Origin: Bacteroidota bacterium
GTDB taxonomy: Bacteria; Bacteroidota; Bacteroidia; Chitinophagales; Saprospiraceae
DNA: 64,000 nt
Assembly (NCBI GenBank): GCA_016124585.1
Contig: WGNL01000011.1
Coordinates: 124,001-188,000, forward strand
Direction: 5' to 3'
Shown: in pieces, positions 50,039 to 60,115 of the stretch
Position numbering within the stretch: position 1 is the stretch's first letter
How the letters are laid out: the number at the start of each line of letters is the position of its first letter
The notes under the pieces: model-generated
Told to the model about the DNA's origin: nothing
What the model saw: only the letters and a program-made list of their open reading frames with translations
Database searches by the model: none
Made by a program: the position numbers and the translations under genes

Positions 50039-53000
50039 ATGAGACAATACCTACTATCACTATTATTCCTAGTTGTATTAAATTCTAACATTTTTGCCAC
50101 AGTCATTTATGTGAATACCAATGTGCAGGGCGGAAGTAATGATGGCACTTCATGGAACAATGCCTATCTCAAACTACAGGATGCCCTTTTGCATTCGGTA
50201 TATGGCGACACGATTTGGGTGGCGCAGGGAACGTATTACCCTACTACGAGCGCCAACCGCTTCTTCTATTTTGACCTAAAAAACGGCGTGAAGCTCTTCG
50301 GCGGTTTCGCTGGAAATGAGACGCAACTAAGTCAACGGGACTGGAATCTTTACCCATCTATACTAAGTGGTGATATCGGCATGTCTGGCGACAGCACGGA
50401 CAATTCCTTTACTGTGGTCAATTGCGGTTTTGTGGATTCTACAACAGTTTTTGATGGCTTTGTCATTACTGGTGGAAATGCAGATAGTCAATCACAATTT
50501 GAACCAAACAATGGCAAAACAAAAAGTGGGGGTGGGCTTTATATGGCTAATTCGAATTCAATGGAAGAATCCAGGCTTCGGATTGAAAAATGTGTTTTTA
50601 TTCATAACTATGCGATTGCTTCAGGAGGTGGCATTTTTTGTCGTAGCAATTCAACAGGTGGTTCAAGTTTGCAGGTTATTGGTTGTAGCTTTCAACAAAA
50701 TAATGCTTCATCAGGCGGGGGTATAGCTTTGAGTGGCTCTAGTAATGTTTCTAGTCCAAAAATCACTGATTGTAGTTTTATTGAAAACAATTCCAATAAA
50801 GGAAGTGGAATATATTTAGCGAACGATTTTGGCAATAAAGATTTTCAAATTATAAACAATGATTTCAATAGGAACACAAGTCAAGTTGCAGGGTCTGGTA
50901 TTTCAATTGATAATTATAATTCAAATTTGAAAGTGATTGTCAGTCTTTGTAATTTCAATAATAATGTAACTTTGGGTGAAGGCGCTGGTATTTATTGTGA
51001 GAGCCTAGAACCCACTAGTAAACTGTCTATTGAAAAATGTAATTTTGAACTAAATGAATGCCAAAATGGGGTGGTTTCTTGTTATGATGGCAACTTACAA
51101 ATAGGAAATTCAAATTTTGTAGGAAATGTAGGTATATTTTCCGGAATAGAGTTATTATACACTATAGGAGATGTTCATAATTGTCAATTTTTGGATTCCA
51201 AAATAATTAGTGACGTTAGTTCAAATTCAATAATTTATATTTTTGGTAATGGAACTGGAATTAAGAATAATTTCATTAATTGTACTTTTTCGAATAATGA
51301 ATTGAACGGTAAGCCTATATTTTATTTCCAACCATCAATCCTTACTTCAAACAATGTTATGGCTAATACTATAATATATGATAATGAAAATGTCAGTCAA
51401 AAACCCATACAACTAAGCAATTCGCAAATGTATATTACTCAGACTATGATTGATGTGCCAGACTGTGCTAGCATTGCCAATGGTGACATCATCTGCGGCC
51501 CCGGCATGCTTTACAACCTCGACCCCCAGTTCCTCGACACCGCCGCAGGCGACTATCGCCTCTCCCCCTGCTCCCCCGCCCGCAACGCCGGCAGCAACGC
51601 CATCGTGGACTCCCTCGGCATCCTCACAGATATCGAGGGCAGCCCCCGCATACAGGGGGGCACGGTGGACATGGGCGCCTACGAGTCGCCCGCATTCCAG
51701 GCCACGGACGTGACCGTCACATCGCTGCCCTGTGGCTCCGGCGGCCTCGGCACCGCCACCCTCACGCTGGCGAACGGCTGCCCGCCCTACTTCCTCGACT
51801 GGGGGGGCGGCAATACCATTTCGGATTCGTCGCTGGCCACGCTCAGCCTGCCAGTCGGCACCCACTCCGTCACCGTCACCGACGGGCGCATGGAGGGCGA
51901 CACCGTCAGCGTCACCATCGGCCCGGCACCGGCCATCTCCGGCAGCGCCAGCGCCACGGGCATCGACTGCGGCATCGGCACGGGCGGCACGGTCAGCATC
52001 GAGGCGGTGGGCGGCACGGGAGTCCTCAGCTACCTGTGGAGCTCCACGGGGGCGGGCAGCATCGGCACTACCGCCACAGTCTCCAACCTGCCGGCGGGCA
52101 CCTACCAGGTCACCGTCAGTGACGAGAACGGCTGCACCTTCACGGACTCCGTCACCGTCGGCCTCATGGGCAGCCTCTCCCTCGGCATCAACATCAGCCC
52201 CATCACCTGCTCCGGCGGTTTGGACGGCACCGCCGCCGTGCAACCCATCGGCGGCACCATGCCTTTCACTTGGTTATGGCAGAATGGGGAAACCTCACCA
52301 ATGCTCGACAGTTTGAGCGGAGGTGCTTACTCCGCAACCGTCACGGATGCGCTCGGCTGCACGGGCGACATCGAGTTCACCATCACCCCGCCACCGCCAG
52401 TTGATGTGGACATCATGGTGGTTCAGCCGCCCTGCTTTGGGGAATTGGGAATCGCCACTGCCAGCGGCACGGGCGGTACGGGAGGTTTCCACTTCCTGTG
52501 GGACAACGGTGCCACGGCTGCCTCGGCGATGCTTGCAGAGGGCACCCACACCGTCACCGTCACGGACGACCTGGGCTGTTCGGCGGTGGACACCGCCTTG
52601 GTTCAACCCCCGCCGCAGTTGCAGGTGGCGCTGACGGCGGAGCCACCAGTCCTATGTTTTGGGGATTCAAACGGAACCATAATCGTCTTACCAACGGGTG
52701 GCTCTGGACAGTATGGGTGGGGCGGCCCCACCGAGAACCTCACGGCGGGGACCTACACCGTCACCGTCACCGACTCGAATGCTTGCACGGCCACGGCCAC
52801 TACCAACATTGCGGAGCACCCCCAAATCATGGTGACGGACACGGTTACGAATGCCAGCAGCGCCACTGCCGCCGACGGTAGCGTGGTGCTAACCGATGTG
52901 CACGGCGGCAGCGGCAGTGTCTACCAGTTCGATTGGAGCAACGGTTCCACCTCCCAGGACCTCGTGGGTGTGCCGACGGGCGACTACTCGCTGACGGTGA

Positions 53001-53317
53001 CGGACCCGCAGGGCTGCACGGCGGCCTTCGGCTTTTCCGTGGACTTCAACTCTGCGGCAGTCGAGGCACGGGCGAACCCGTTCGGGGCGTCCATCGTGCC
53101 GAACCCGAGTGGCAGGGCTGGGGCCAAGGTGGTGCTGGTGAAACCCTTGCCCGGACTGACCATCAGTGTGTTCGATGAACTTGGCCGGCCAGTCATTGCG
53201 GAGCAAACCGACCAAAATGGGTACAAGTTGCCAAAGGGATTGGCGGCTGGAACTTATCAGGTTTTATTGGAAAAGAACAAACGGCGGATGGTGCTTACTT
53301 GGGTGGTAGGGGAGTGA
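50039..53317 (+). CDS. Beta-helix plus SprB-repeat surface protein with T9SS domain (paralogue 1)
   Basis: 1092 residues. Signal peptide 1-20. Residues 23-510 form a right-handed parallel beta-helix of the choice-of-anchor type (VIYVNTNVQGGSNDGTSWNN, then LQDALLHSVYGDTIWVAQGT, then CSFxxNxAxxGGGI-like rungs), closed by RLSPCSPARNAGSNAIVDSL and RIQGGTVDMGAYES. From about 515 to 1000 there are five or so SprB-type repeats, then a type A T9SS tail (IVPNPSGRAGAKVVLVKP ... AAGTYQVLLEKN ... LTWVVGE). Base composition jumps at about 51480: a hand count gives about 30 percent GC at 51301-51360 and 60-77 percent over 51481-51600. A paralogue follows after 171 bases, sharing N- and C-terminal segments almost identically at DNA level. 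Likely an adhesin or glycan-binding protein. Confidence 0.9.
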   Translation: MRQYLLSLLFLVVLNSNIFATVIYVNTNVQGGSNDGTSWNNAYLKLQDALLHSVYGDTIWVAQGTYYPTTSANRFFYFDLKNGVKLFGGFAGNETQLSQRDWNLYPSILSGDIGMSGDSTDNSFTVVNCGFVDSTTVFDGFVITGGNADSQSQFEPNNGKTKSGGGLYMANSNSMEESRLRIEKCVFIHNYAIASGGGIFCRSNSTGGSSLQVIGCSFQQNNASSGGGIALSGSSNVSSPKITDCSFIENNSNKGSGIYLANDFGNKDFQIINNDFNRNTSQVAGSGISIDNYNSNLKVIVSLCNFNNNVTLGEGAGIYCESLEPTSKLSIEKCNFELNECQNGVVSCYDGNLQIGNSNFVGNVGIFSGIELLYTIGDVHNCQFLDSKIISDVSSNSIIYIFGNGTGIKNNFINCTFSNNELNGKPIFYFQPSILTSNNVMANTIIYDNENVSQKPIQLSNSQMYITQTMIDVPDCASIANGDIICGPGMLYNLDPQFLDTAAGDYRLSPCSPARNAGSNAIVDSLGILTDIEGSPRIQGGTVDMGAYESPAFQATDVTVTSLPCGSGGLGTATLTLANGCPPYFLDWGGGNTISDSSLATLSLPVGTHSVTVTDGRMEGDTVSVTIGPAPAISGSASATGIDCGIGTGGTVSIEAVGGTGVLSYLWSSTGAGSIGTTATVSNLPAGTYQVTVSDENGCTFTDSVTVGLMGSLSLGINISPITCSGGLDGTAAVQPIGGTMPFTWLWQNGETSPMLDSLSGGAYSATVTDALGCTGDIEFTITPPPPVDVDIMVVQPPCFGELGIATASGTGGTGGFHFLWDNGATAASAMLAEGTHTVTVTDDLGCSAVDTALVQPPPQLQVALTAEPPVLCFGDSNGTIIVLPTGGSGQYGWGGPTENLTAGTYTVTVTDSNACTATATTNIAEHPQIMVTDTVTNASSATAADGSVVLTDVHGGSGSVYQFDWSNGSTSQDLVGVPTGDYSLTVTDPQGCTAAFGFSVDFNSAAVEARANPFGASIVPNPSGRAGAKVVLVKPLPGLTISVFDELGRPVIAEQTDQNGYKLPKGLAAGTYQVLLEKNKRRMVLTWVVGE
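52127..52220. repeat. 94-bp block identical to 57332-57425
   Basis: Base-by-base reading shows 94 identical bases, starting AACGGCTGCACC and ending TCCGGCGGTT, between SprB-type repeats of paralogue 1 and paralogue 2. Flanking DNA differs. It points to recent recombination or gene conversion. Confidence 0.92.
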
Positions 53318-53488
53318 TGAAAGCATGGGGTGCTTTCTTAGTGCGGCGTTCTCCCTTGTAGGCCGAATCAAAATCAGCTCATGCTTTGAGATTACCTAGC
53401 TTCGAATTACCTTGCGACATCATAAACAGCAATTGTTAGGAAGGAACACTCATCTATAATACCTAGAACACTTTAAAACCGTATTCCC

Positions 53489-56400
53489 ATGACTACGATT
53501 ACACGTTCGTTGCTGCTGGCAACCTCCTTGTTTTTTTCCACTATTATCATAGGTCAAACCCGCTACTACGTCAACGCCGCCGCTTCGGGGGCGGGGGACG
53601 GGTCGTCGTGGAGCGATGCCTACCCTAATCTACAGGATGCCCTTTTGCATTCGGTATATGGCGACACAATTTGGGTAGCGCAGGGAAAGTATTACCCTAC
53701 TACGAGCACCAATCGCTTCTTCTATTTTGACCTAAAAAATGGCGTGAAGCTCTTTGGTGGATTCGTAGGTAACGAGACGCAATTGAATCAACGTGACTGG
53801 AATCTTTACCCATCTGTACTCAGCGGTGATATCGGCGTGCCGGGGGATAGCACGGACAACTCCTATACTGTAGCCAGCTACGGGTTTGCTGACTCCACCA
53901 CTATTTTTGACGGCTTTGTGGTCACGGGTGGCAATGCGAACAGCCAATCACAGTTTGAACCAGATAATGGCAGAACCAAAAGTGGTGGTGGGCTGTACAT
54001 AAACAATTCCAACCCTATGCTAGAGTCAAGACCTCTAATAATTAATTGCACTTTTATGAGCAATTATGCCATCAATGCAGGCGGCGGCATATATTGTCGA
54101 AGCAGTTCAATAGGTAGTTCTAGCGCAATAATAACCAATTGTATATTTCAGCAAAATTATGCATACAGTGGAGCAGGTATGTATCTTGCTGGGTCAGGTA
54201 ATTATGGTGACACAAAAATTGAACAGTGTATTTTTAAAAGAAATTATTCGGATTTTTATGGTGCTGGAATTCATTTTGAAAATAATTATGGTAGCAAGAA
54301 TCTTCAAATAACCAATGATAGCTTTAACCAAAATTTTTGTTGGGGAGGCGGGTCTGGCGTTGCTATCGAAAATACAAATGAAATTGCAACCACTACAATT
54401 TTAGATTGCAATTTTAACTGCAATAAGTCTCTAGGAGAAGGCTCGAGCATCGTTTTAGTAAACTATGCCAACGCTAAACCTTTAAAGGTGGAAAATTGTA
54501 ATATTGTTGCTGACACTTGTTTTAGTGGTGTCATTAGTATTTATGATGGTGAATTGAATATAAGTAATACAAAGTTTGTTGGAAATATAGGCAAAGAAGC
54601 TGGCATAACATTGTCAGGCTCTGCATATAAGATACTAAATTGCTTGTTTATAAATTCCACCCTAAATCACAATAATTCGCATGCTTTGATATATTCATAT
54701 TCAAGCAATAATATAAACAATTGTGATTATATTGCAAACTGTACCTTTGCTAATAACAACTTGGATGGTAAAAGTTTGATACACCGTCAGACTGCAAACT
54801 ATCCCCCTCTGAGGATACACAATACCATTATAGCTAATAACATCAACCAAGCATCCACACTCTTAAACACCAACAATGCCGAACTGTACATATCCCACTC
54901 TTTAGTTGATGTTCTTGACTGTTCTGGAATTATGACAGGCCCCATCACCTGTGGCCCCGGGATGCTCTACAACCTCGACCCCCAGTTCGTTGACCCCGAC
55001 AACGGCGATTTCCACCTACTCCCCACCTCCCCCGCCATCAATGCCGGGAACAATGCCATCGTGGATTCCTTAGGCATCCTGACCGACATAGAAGGCAACC
55101 CCCGCATTCAGGGCGGCACGGTGGACATGGGGGCTTATGAAAGCAGCTCTGGCAGCAATAACCCAGGCGTCAAGTACGTCAACACCAATGTGCAGGGCGG
55201 CAACGACGACGGTACTTCCTGGGCAAATGCCTACCTTGATTTGCAGGATGCGCTGGCCGCTTCGCAATACGGCGATGAGATTTGGGTAGCACAGGGGACG
55301 TATTACCCTACTGCTGGTACAGACCGAAATATTTCCTTTGAACTGAAGGATGGGGTGAAGCTTTACGGTGGTTTTGTAGGTAATGAAACTCAACTCAGCC
55401 AACGGAATTGGATAACGAATGAGACTATATTGAGCGGGGATATTGGGATGCTGGGTGATAGTTCGGACAATTCTTATACAATTCTATTTATCGGTGTATC
55501 AGATACTACAACCATTGTAGATGGCCTTATTTTTAAGAATGGCAATGCTGATTCCCCAACCAGTGGAGGCGTTTTAAACAAAAGCAACGGTGCGGCTATA
55601 TATATATCATCAGATATTTATTATGCTTACCCGAAAATCCTCAATTGTAAATTTGAGAATAATCATGCTATAAAATCTGGAGGTGCTGTTTATATTATAA
55701 ATGCTAGCCAAAGCAGTTCAGCTGCCCCTCATTTTCAAAATTGTTTATTCAAGTTCAACAGTGCTGATGGAGAAGGTGGTGCCATTTATAAATATGGCCA
55801 TAGTTTAGTTGAAATCAAAGATGATATTCAGAATTGTACCTTTGAAAACAACAGTGCATTGCTTGGTGGGGCGATAAGTTACACTTCCTATTTACCTAAA
55901 GATGATACGTTTGAGATTGTTGGATGTAATTTTATCTCGAACCACGCAATACAGAGGGGGGGAGGTATAAGTTTACTTGCAATCTATTCACAAATAAATG
56001 AGGAGAAAATAGAAATTAGAGATTGTAATTTCACAAACAACCAGGGTATAAGTGGTGGTGCTATTGGTATGGCCTCAAACCCTTCATCTTTATCAATTAC
56101 CAATTCAAATTTTGTCGGAAACTTGGACACAAACAGCCCGAATTCATTTGGTGCAGCATTAGCAATATTTTATGGCGATCAATTTTTGCAGGATACAAAT
56201 ACATTTGATTTGGACATATCACATTGCTTTTTCGACAACAACAGCTCTAACAATTCAGTCATATTCTTGTCCAACGGAAATTCCTTAAACAACATAACCA
56301 AGTTAACCTTTAAGAATAACTTGGTTAAAAACAATTCTGCTGGATTTGTTTTTAATCCCTTTACTTCCAGCAACATCACCAATTGTATTTTTGAAAAAAA

Positions 56401-58540
56401 TGGGAGTCAAGAAAACAATTTCATTTTAACTTCTTACTGCCATCGAAACACTATTTCAAACAGCATTTTTTCAAACAACAATGGCATCCTCTACAAACTA
56501 GGCAACCCAACTGCTACCGACACCATCACCAACTGCACCTTCCACAACAATATCGGCGATACAACCGCAACACAGCTTTTTGGCACTGCCTTGATTTCCA
56601 ACTGCATCTTCGACCAAGAAATCGAAGGAAATGCCTTTCCCTTCCAAGCAGCCAATGTGATTTTGGAGAACTCCCTGATTTTATCACCGGATTGCAGCAA
56701 TCTACCCGCTTATGTGACCTGTGGCGCAGACAATATATTCGGGCTTGCCCCAGTGTTTGCTGATACGGCTGGCGGTGATTTCCATTTATTGCCTACTTCC
56801 CCCGGCATCAATGCGGGCAACAACGATTTGGTAAATACTTTGGGCATCACCTCCGATTATGATGGCAGCCCCCGCATCCAATTCTGCAACGTGGACATGG
56901 GCGCTTTTGAAGCGGCTGATTATGAAGTATTGTCTGTTTCAATCGCTTCGTCCACTGCTTGCAGCGGCCAATCTAATGGCAGTGTTCAATTTACTTTGCT
57001 CAATGGCTGCGAACCTTACTCATATCTGTGGACTAACGGAACATCCACAGGAACGGGAGCCACCAATTTAATTCCAGGTGATTATACTTTCACCATTACC
57101 GATGCACTTGGCAAATCGGTGGAAGCGCAAGTGGAAGTTCCCACTTATCCAAGCATCGTTGCAACTTTGGACGCAACGCCTTACCACTGTGCCACCGGCG
57201 TAAACGGCACGGCAAACTTGACCATCAATAGTGGTGCAGCGCCATTTCAGCTGGAATGGTACGATGGCAGCACCGATACCATCTTAACCAATTTATCTCC
57301 CGGCGTTTACACTGTCACCATCACGGACGCCAACGGCTGCACCTTCACGGACTCCGTCACCGTCGGCCTCATGGGCAGCCTCTCCCTCGGCATCAACATC
57401 AGCCCCATCACCTGCTCCGGCGGTTCGGACGGCTTGGCCACGGTGCAGCCCATCGGCGGCACTATGCCGTATACTTGGCTTTGGCAGAATGGGGAGACCA
57501 CACCGATGCTGGACAGCCTGGGTGGCGGCACCTACTCCGCCACCGTCACCGATGCTATCGGCTGTACGGGCGACATTGAGTTTACTATCACCCCTCCAAC
57601 GCCTGTTAATGTAGACATCATGGTAATGCAACCGCTCTGCTTTGGGAAAAAAGGCATAGCAATTGTCAGCGGCTCTGGTGGGACTGGCAATTTGCATTTC
57701 CTCTGGGACAACGGTGCCACCACCGCCTCAACGATGCTCGATGAGGGTACTCACACGGTCACCGTCACGGATGAAAGTGGCTGCACGGCAGTGGGAACCG
57801 TTACCATTCAAGCGCCACCACAGTTGCAGGTGTCGCTGTCGGTCGAGCCGGATATACTTTGCTTTGGGGCCTCCAATGGGACTATTATTGTGACGCCGTC
57901 AGGTGGGTCGGGGCAATACGGTTGGAATGGGCCAATTGAAAACCTCTCGGCTGGCACTTATACAGTCACTGTCACCGACTCGAATGGCTGCACCGCAATA
58001 TCCGAAACCACCATTGCGGAGCACCCTGAAATCACGGTGACTGACACGGTGACGGACGCCAGCAGCCCCACCGCCTCGGACGGCAGCGTAGTGCTCAACA
58101 GCGTGACAGGCGGAACGGGCATCGGCTACCAGTTCGAATGGAGTCCCACAGGGACAGGCAACGTCATCAGTACCGAACAAAACCTGACGGGCGTGCCGAC
58201 GGGCGACTACTCGCTGACGGTGACGGACTCGCAGGGCTGCTCGGCGGTCTTCCCCTTTTCCGTGGACTTCAACTCTGCGGCAGTCGAGGCACGGTCCAAC
58301 CCGTTCGGGGCGGCCATCGTGCCGAACCCGAGTGGCAGGGCTGGGGCTAGTTTGTTCCTGAGCATACATACCGGTCCGCTAAAAGTCAGCGTTTTCGACA
58401 CACAGGGCAGGCTGGTCGTTGCGGGGCAGACCATTGAAAGCAGCTATGCCCTGCCGAAGGGCTTGGCGGCGGGCTCGTACCGGGTCGTTTTGGAAAACGG
58501 GAAGGGAAGAATGGTGCTTACTTGGGTGGTAGGGGAGTGA
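53489..58540 (+). CDS. Double beta-helix plus SprB-repeat surface protein with T9SS domain (paralogue 2)
   Basis: 1683 residues, the largest gene here. Signal peptide 1-23 (ending IIIGQ). The first beta-helix domain (about 25-550) starts RYYVNAAASGAGDGSSWSDA and ends IQGGTVDMGAYESSS. A second, related domain (about 556-1150) starts VKYVNTNVQGGNDDGTSWAN and ends QFCNVDMGAFEAAD. SprB-type repeats (about 1150-1590) and a type A T9SS tail (AAIVPNPSGRAGASLFLS ... AAGSYRVVLENG ... LTWVVGE) follow. Compared with paralogue 1 it has an extra beta-helix domain. The DNA of 53630-53960 closely resembles 50175-50500 and the last 350 bases resemble the end of paralogue 1. Short GC-rich patches (for example 54935-55150) sit in AT-rich sequence. 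Surface adhesin or glycan-binding protein by analogy. Confidence 0.9.
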   Translation: MTTITRSLLLATSLFFSTIIIGQTRYYVNAAASGAGDGSSWSDAYPNLQDALLHSVYGDTIWVAQGKYYPTTSTNRFFYFDLKNGVKLFGGFVGNETQLNQRDWNLYPSVLSGDIGVPGDSTDNSYTVASYGFADSTTIFDGFVVTGGNANSQSQFEPDNGRTKSGGGLYINNSNPMLESRPLIINCTFMSNYAINAGGGIYCRSSSIGSSSAIITNCIFQQNYAYSGAGMYLAGSGNYGDTKIEQCIFKRNYSDFYGAGIHFENNYGSKNLQITNDSFNQNFCWGGGSGVAIENTNEIATTTILDCNFNCNKSLGEGSSIVLVNYANAKPLKVENCNIVADTCFSGVISIYDGELNISNTKFVGNIGKEAGITLSGSAYKILNCLFINSTLNHNNSHALIYSYSSNNINNCDYIANCTFANNNLDGKSLIHRQTANYPPLRIHNTIIANNINQASTLLNTNNAELYISHSLVDVLDCSGIMTGPITCGPGMLYNLDPQFVDPDNGDFHLLPTSPAINAGNNAIVDSLGILTDIEGNPRIQGGTVDMGAYESSSGSNNPGVKYVNTNVQGGNDDGTSWANAYLDLQDALAASQYGDEIWVAQGTYYPTAGTDRNISFELKDGVKLYGGFVGNETQLSQRNWITNETILSGDIGMLGDSSDNSYTILFIGVSDTTTIVDGLIFKNGNADSPTSGGVLNKSNGAAIYISSDIYYAYPKILNCKFENNHAIKSGGAVYIINASQSSSAAPHFQNCLFKFNSADGEGGAIYKYGHSLVEIKDDIQNCTFENNSALLGGAISYTSYLPKDDTFEIVGCNFISNHAIQRGGGISLLAIYSQINEEKIEIRDCNFTNNQGISGGAIGMASNPSSLSITNSNFVGNLDTNSPNSFGAALAIFYGDQFLQDTNTFDLDISHCFFDNNSSNNSVIFLSNGNSLNNITKLTFKNNLVKNNSAGFVFNPFTSSNITNCIFEKNGSQENNFILTSYCHRNTISNSIFSNNNGILYKLGNPTATDTITNCTFHNNIGDTTATQLFGTALISNCIFDQEIEGNAFPFQAANVILENSLILSPDCSNLPAYVTCGADNIFGLAPVFADTAGGDFHLLPTSPGINAGNNDLVNTLGITSDYDGSPRIQFCNVDMGAFEAADYEVLSVSIASSTACSGQSNGSVQFTLLNGCEPYSYLWTNGTSTGTGATNLIPGDYTFTITDALGKSVEAQVEVPTYPSIVATLDATPYHCATGVNGTANLTINSGAAPFQLEWYDGSTDTILTNLSPGVYTVTITDANGCTFTDSVTVGLMGSLSLGINISPITCSGGSDGLATVQPIGGTMPYTWLWQNGETTPMLDSLGGGTYSATVTDAIGCTGDIEFTITPPTPVNVDIMVMQPLCFGKKGIAIVSGSGGTGNLHFLWDNGATTASTMLDEGTHTVTVTDESGCTAVGTVTIQAPPQLQVSLSVEPDILCFGASNGTIIVTPSGGSGQYGWNGPIENLSAGTYTVTVTDSNGCTAISETTIAEHPEITVTDTVTDASSPTASDGSVVLNSVTGGTGIGYQFEWSPTGTGNVISTEQNLTGVPTGDYSLTVTDSQGCSAVFPFSVDFNSAAVEARSNPFGAAIVPNPSGRAGASLFLSIHTGPLKVSVFDTQGRLVVAGQTIESSYALPKGLAAGSYRVVLENGKGRMVLTWVVGE
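57332..57425. repeat. 94-bp block identical to 52127-52220
   Basis: Second copy of the identical block described at 52127-52220, about 5.2 kb away in the paralogous gene, in the same orientation and reading frame. Confidence 0.92.
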
Positions 58541-58552
58541 GGTTGAGAAATT

Positions 58553-58644
58553 GGCCATTCTTTCAGAATGGCCGCTAAACAGTTCCAAAAGAAATGCCGC
58601 CACAAAAGCAACTAAATGAATTATATGATGCTTTTGTGGCGGCA
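58553..58644. terminator. Two tandem hairpins between convergent genes
   Basis: First hairpin: 58553-58561 with 58565-58573 (9 bp perfect, TTC loop), just after the stop of paralogue 2. Second: 58595-58610 with 58629-58644 (16 bp perfect, 18-nt loop), 24 bases before the stop of the thioredoxin-like gene. One probably serves each direction. Confidence 0.85.
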
Positions 58645-58667
58645 CTATGCGAAATTTTTGAGTCGCT

Positions 58668-60086
58668 TTATTTCAAGAATTCTCCCAAAACGGCGTCGAA
58701 CTGCCAATCGGCCATTTCACCATTTTGTTTGTAAACAATCTTCTTGTCAGCGTCCAAGAGGAACATCCTTGGGTAACTTTTTATGCTGAACATTGAGGGG
58801 AGATTGGCCTGACGCTTTGGATCTGCTAGCAAATACCAATCTTTTGGCAGGTTTTGACTGTCAGTGAATTCCCAACAAGAGGGCACATCATCGCCAGTTT
58901 TTAGACAAACTGCTGCTACCTTCAGGCCCTTGTCCTTATATTTTTCATAGATGGTAGCTATTTGTGGAATCTCCCGCTTACAGTGTCCACAGTCAGGCAT
59001 ATAAAATACCAGCAAGGTCAATTTTGCGGAAATATCGTAAAGCGGAACGGGGTTATTGTCCCGGTCTAGCATGGTGACAGTCGGTGCCGGTTTACCTTCG
59101 AACAATAATTCCATCTGATTGGCGCCGTTGGTGGCATTGCGGATATCGTTGGTACTGGCCCAGTTGGCCTTCCCTTTTTCGAGGTAATTGCGGACTAAAT
59201 AGACATACACTTCGTCGCTCCGGTATTTGCTCAGTTTTGTAAATGAATTGGTGAGGTATTTTTGATAGTAATCATAACCTTCAGGGTAAGCTTCCAAACG
59301 TTTGAGTACTTGGTCAATAAGTGACTTCAGGGTATCTGGGTCCGATGGTGGCAATGAAAGCAAATAAAAATCGGTACGGTCGAGCCATTGGAGGTAGCGC
59401 ATGAAGTCTGGTGTTCCAATATCGGTGTTGTCAAAAAAATGTGCTTTCTGATATTGATAACGCTCGTTGGCTTCCTGCTTCCAGTTGCTTTTTTTTCCAT
59501 TAGAAGCAGGAGGAATTGGGAATAAGGTCTGTTGTACCAGTTTGGTAGTCGGTCCAGCCGGGGTATTTTTAATAAAATCCAGCTGCATCTGGTGCATTTC
59601 TTCTTCCACTTGCACTCGTTTCCTATACTCCTCTTCAGTTTGCAAAAAGCGGTCACGCTCCACCATCTCGTCCATTTTTTTATCTTCCACATTCAATTGC
59701 CGCAGGTAATCGAACAGAGCCACATTTTCAGGAGAACCGACGATGATCGGTCTTTCGTAAGGGATGGAAGCATTGGTAGAAATGCTAAATTTTCGTTGGC
59801 CATTTACAATCCAGCATTGGAAATATTGCATGGGTGCACTTGGCGTCCTCTTGTAGATGATGGCATACATACCTTCATCTAGCGGCTTGTCAGTTTTTAG
59901 TACAAAACTGCCATCCGGCTGCACTGCAGCGGCAAAATCAGGCACCGCCCGTTTGCCGAAGGAAGTTCCAAACCAAAGCGTATCGTAGCGGTAGTAATCG
60001 AGTTTGATGGTTATTTCACAGCCTTTTTCGGCTTTTAGCGCTGTCGCTAGCAAAAGGGCGACCGCAAATAAGATGGTATTTTTCAT
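58668..60086 (-). CDS. TlpA-like thiol-disulfide oxidoreductase with DUF4369/DUF5106-type N-terminus
   Basis: 472 residues. Signal peptide 1-19. Residues 22-125 form a DUF4369-like beta domain (GCEITIKLDYYRYDTLWFGT). A long helical region (about 130-330) resembles DUF5106. The C-terminal thioredoxin fold (about 335-472) holds the redox motif in YMPDCGHCKREIP, a CxxC pair with GH between the cysteines, and the cis-Pro region SYPRMFLLD. It should be a periplasmic, TlpA/ResA-like disulfide reductase. It may keep Cys-rich exported proteins or cytochromes reduced before haem attachment (inference). It converges on paralogue 2 and diverges from the type B T9SS cargo gene. Confidence 0.9.
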   Translation of the reverse strand: MKNTILFAVALLLATALKAEKGCEITIKLDYYRYDTLWFGTSFGKRAVPDFAAAVQPDGSFVLKTDKPLDEGMYAIIYKRTPSAPMQYFQCWIVNGQRKFSISTNASIPYERPIIVGSPENVALFDYLRQLNVEDKKMDEMVERDRFLQTEEEYRKRVQVEEEMHQMQLDFIKNTPAGPTTKLVQQTLFPIPPASNGKKSNWKQEANERYQYQKAHFFDNTDIGTPDFMRYLQWLDRTDFYLLSLPPSDPDTLKSLIDQVLKRLEAYPEGYDYYQKYLTNSFTKLSKYRSDEVYVYLVRNYLEKGKANWASTNDIRNATNGANQMELLFEGKPAPTVTMLDRDNNPVPLYDISAKLTLLVFYMPDCGHCKREIPQIATIYEKYKDKGLKVAAVCLKTGDDVPSCWEFTDSQNLPKDWYLLADPKRQANLPSMFSIKSYPRMFLLDADKKIVYKQNGEMADWQFDAVLGEFLK

Positions 60087-60115
60087 TCAAAAATATTTTT
60101 TGGCAAAACAGAACG

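Noticed and set aside
51413-52243. 276-codon minus-strand frame opposite paralogue 1
   Set aside because: It lies in very GC-rich DNA where stops are rare; the product is Ala/Gly/Asp/Arg-rich with no domain, while the plus strand encodes clear SprB repeats.
51732-52316. 194-codon plus-strand frame inside paralogue 1
   Set aside because: Another shadow frame of the GC-rich repeats, almost only Ala, Pro, Ser and Arg.
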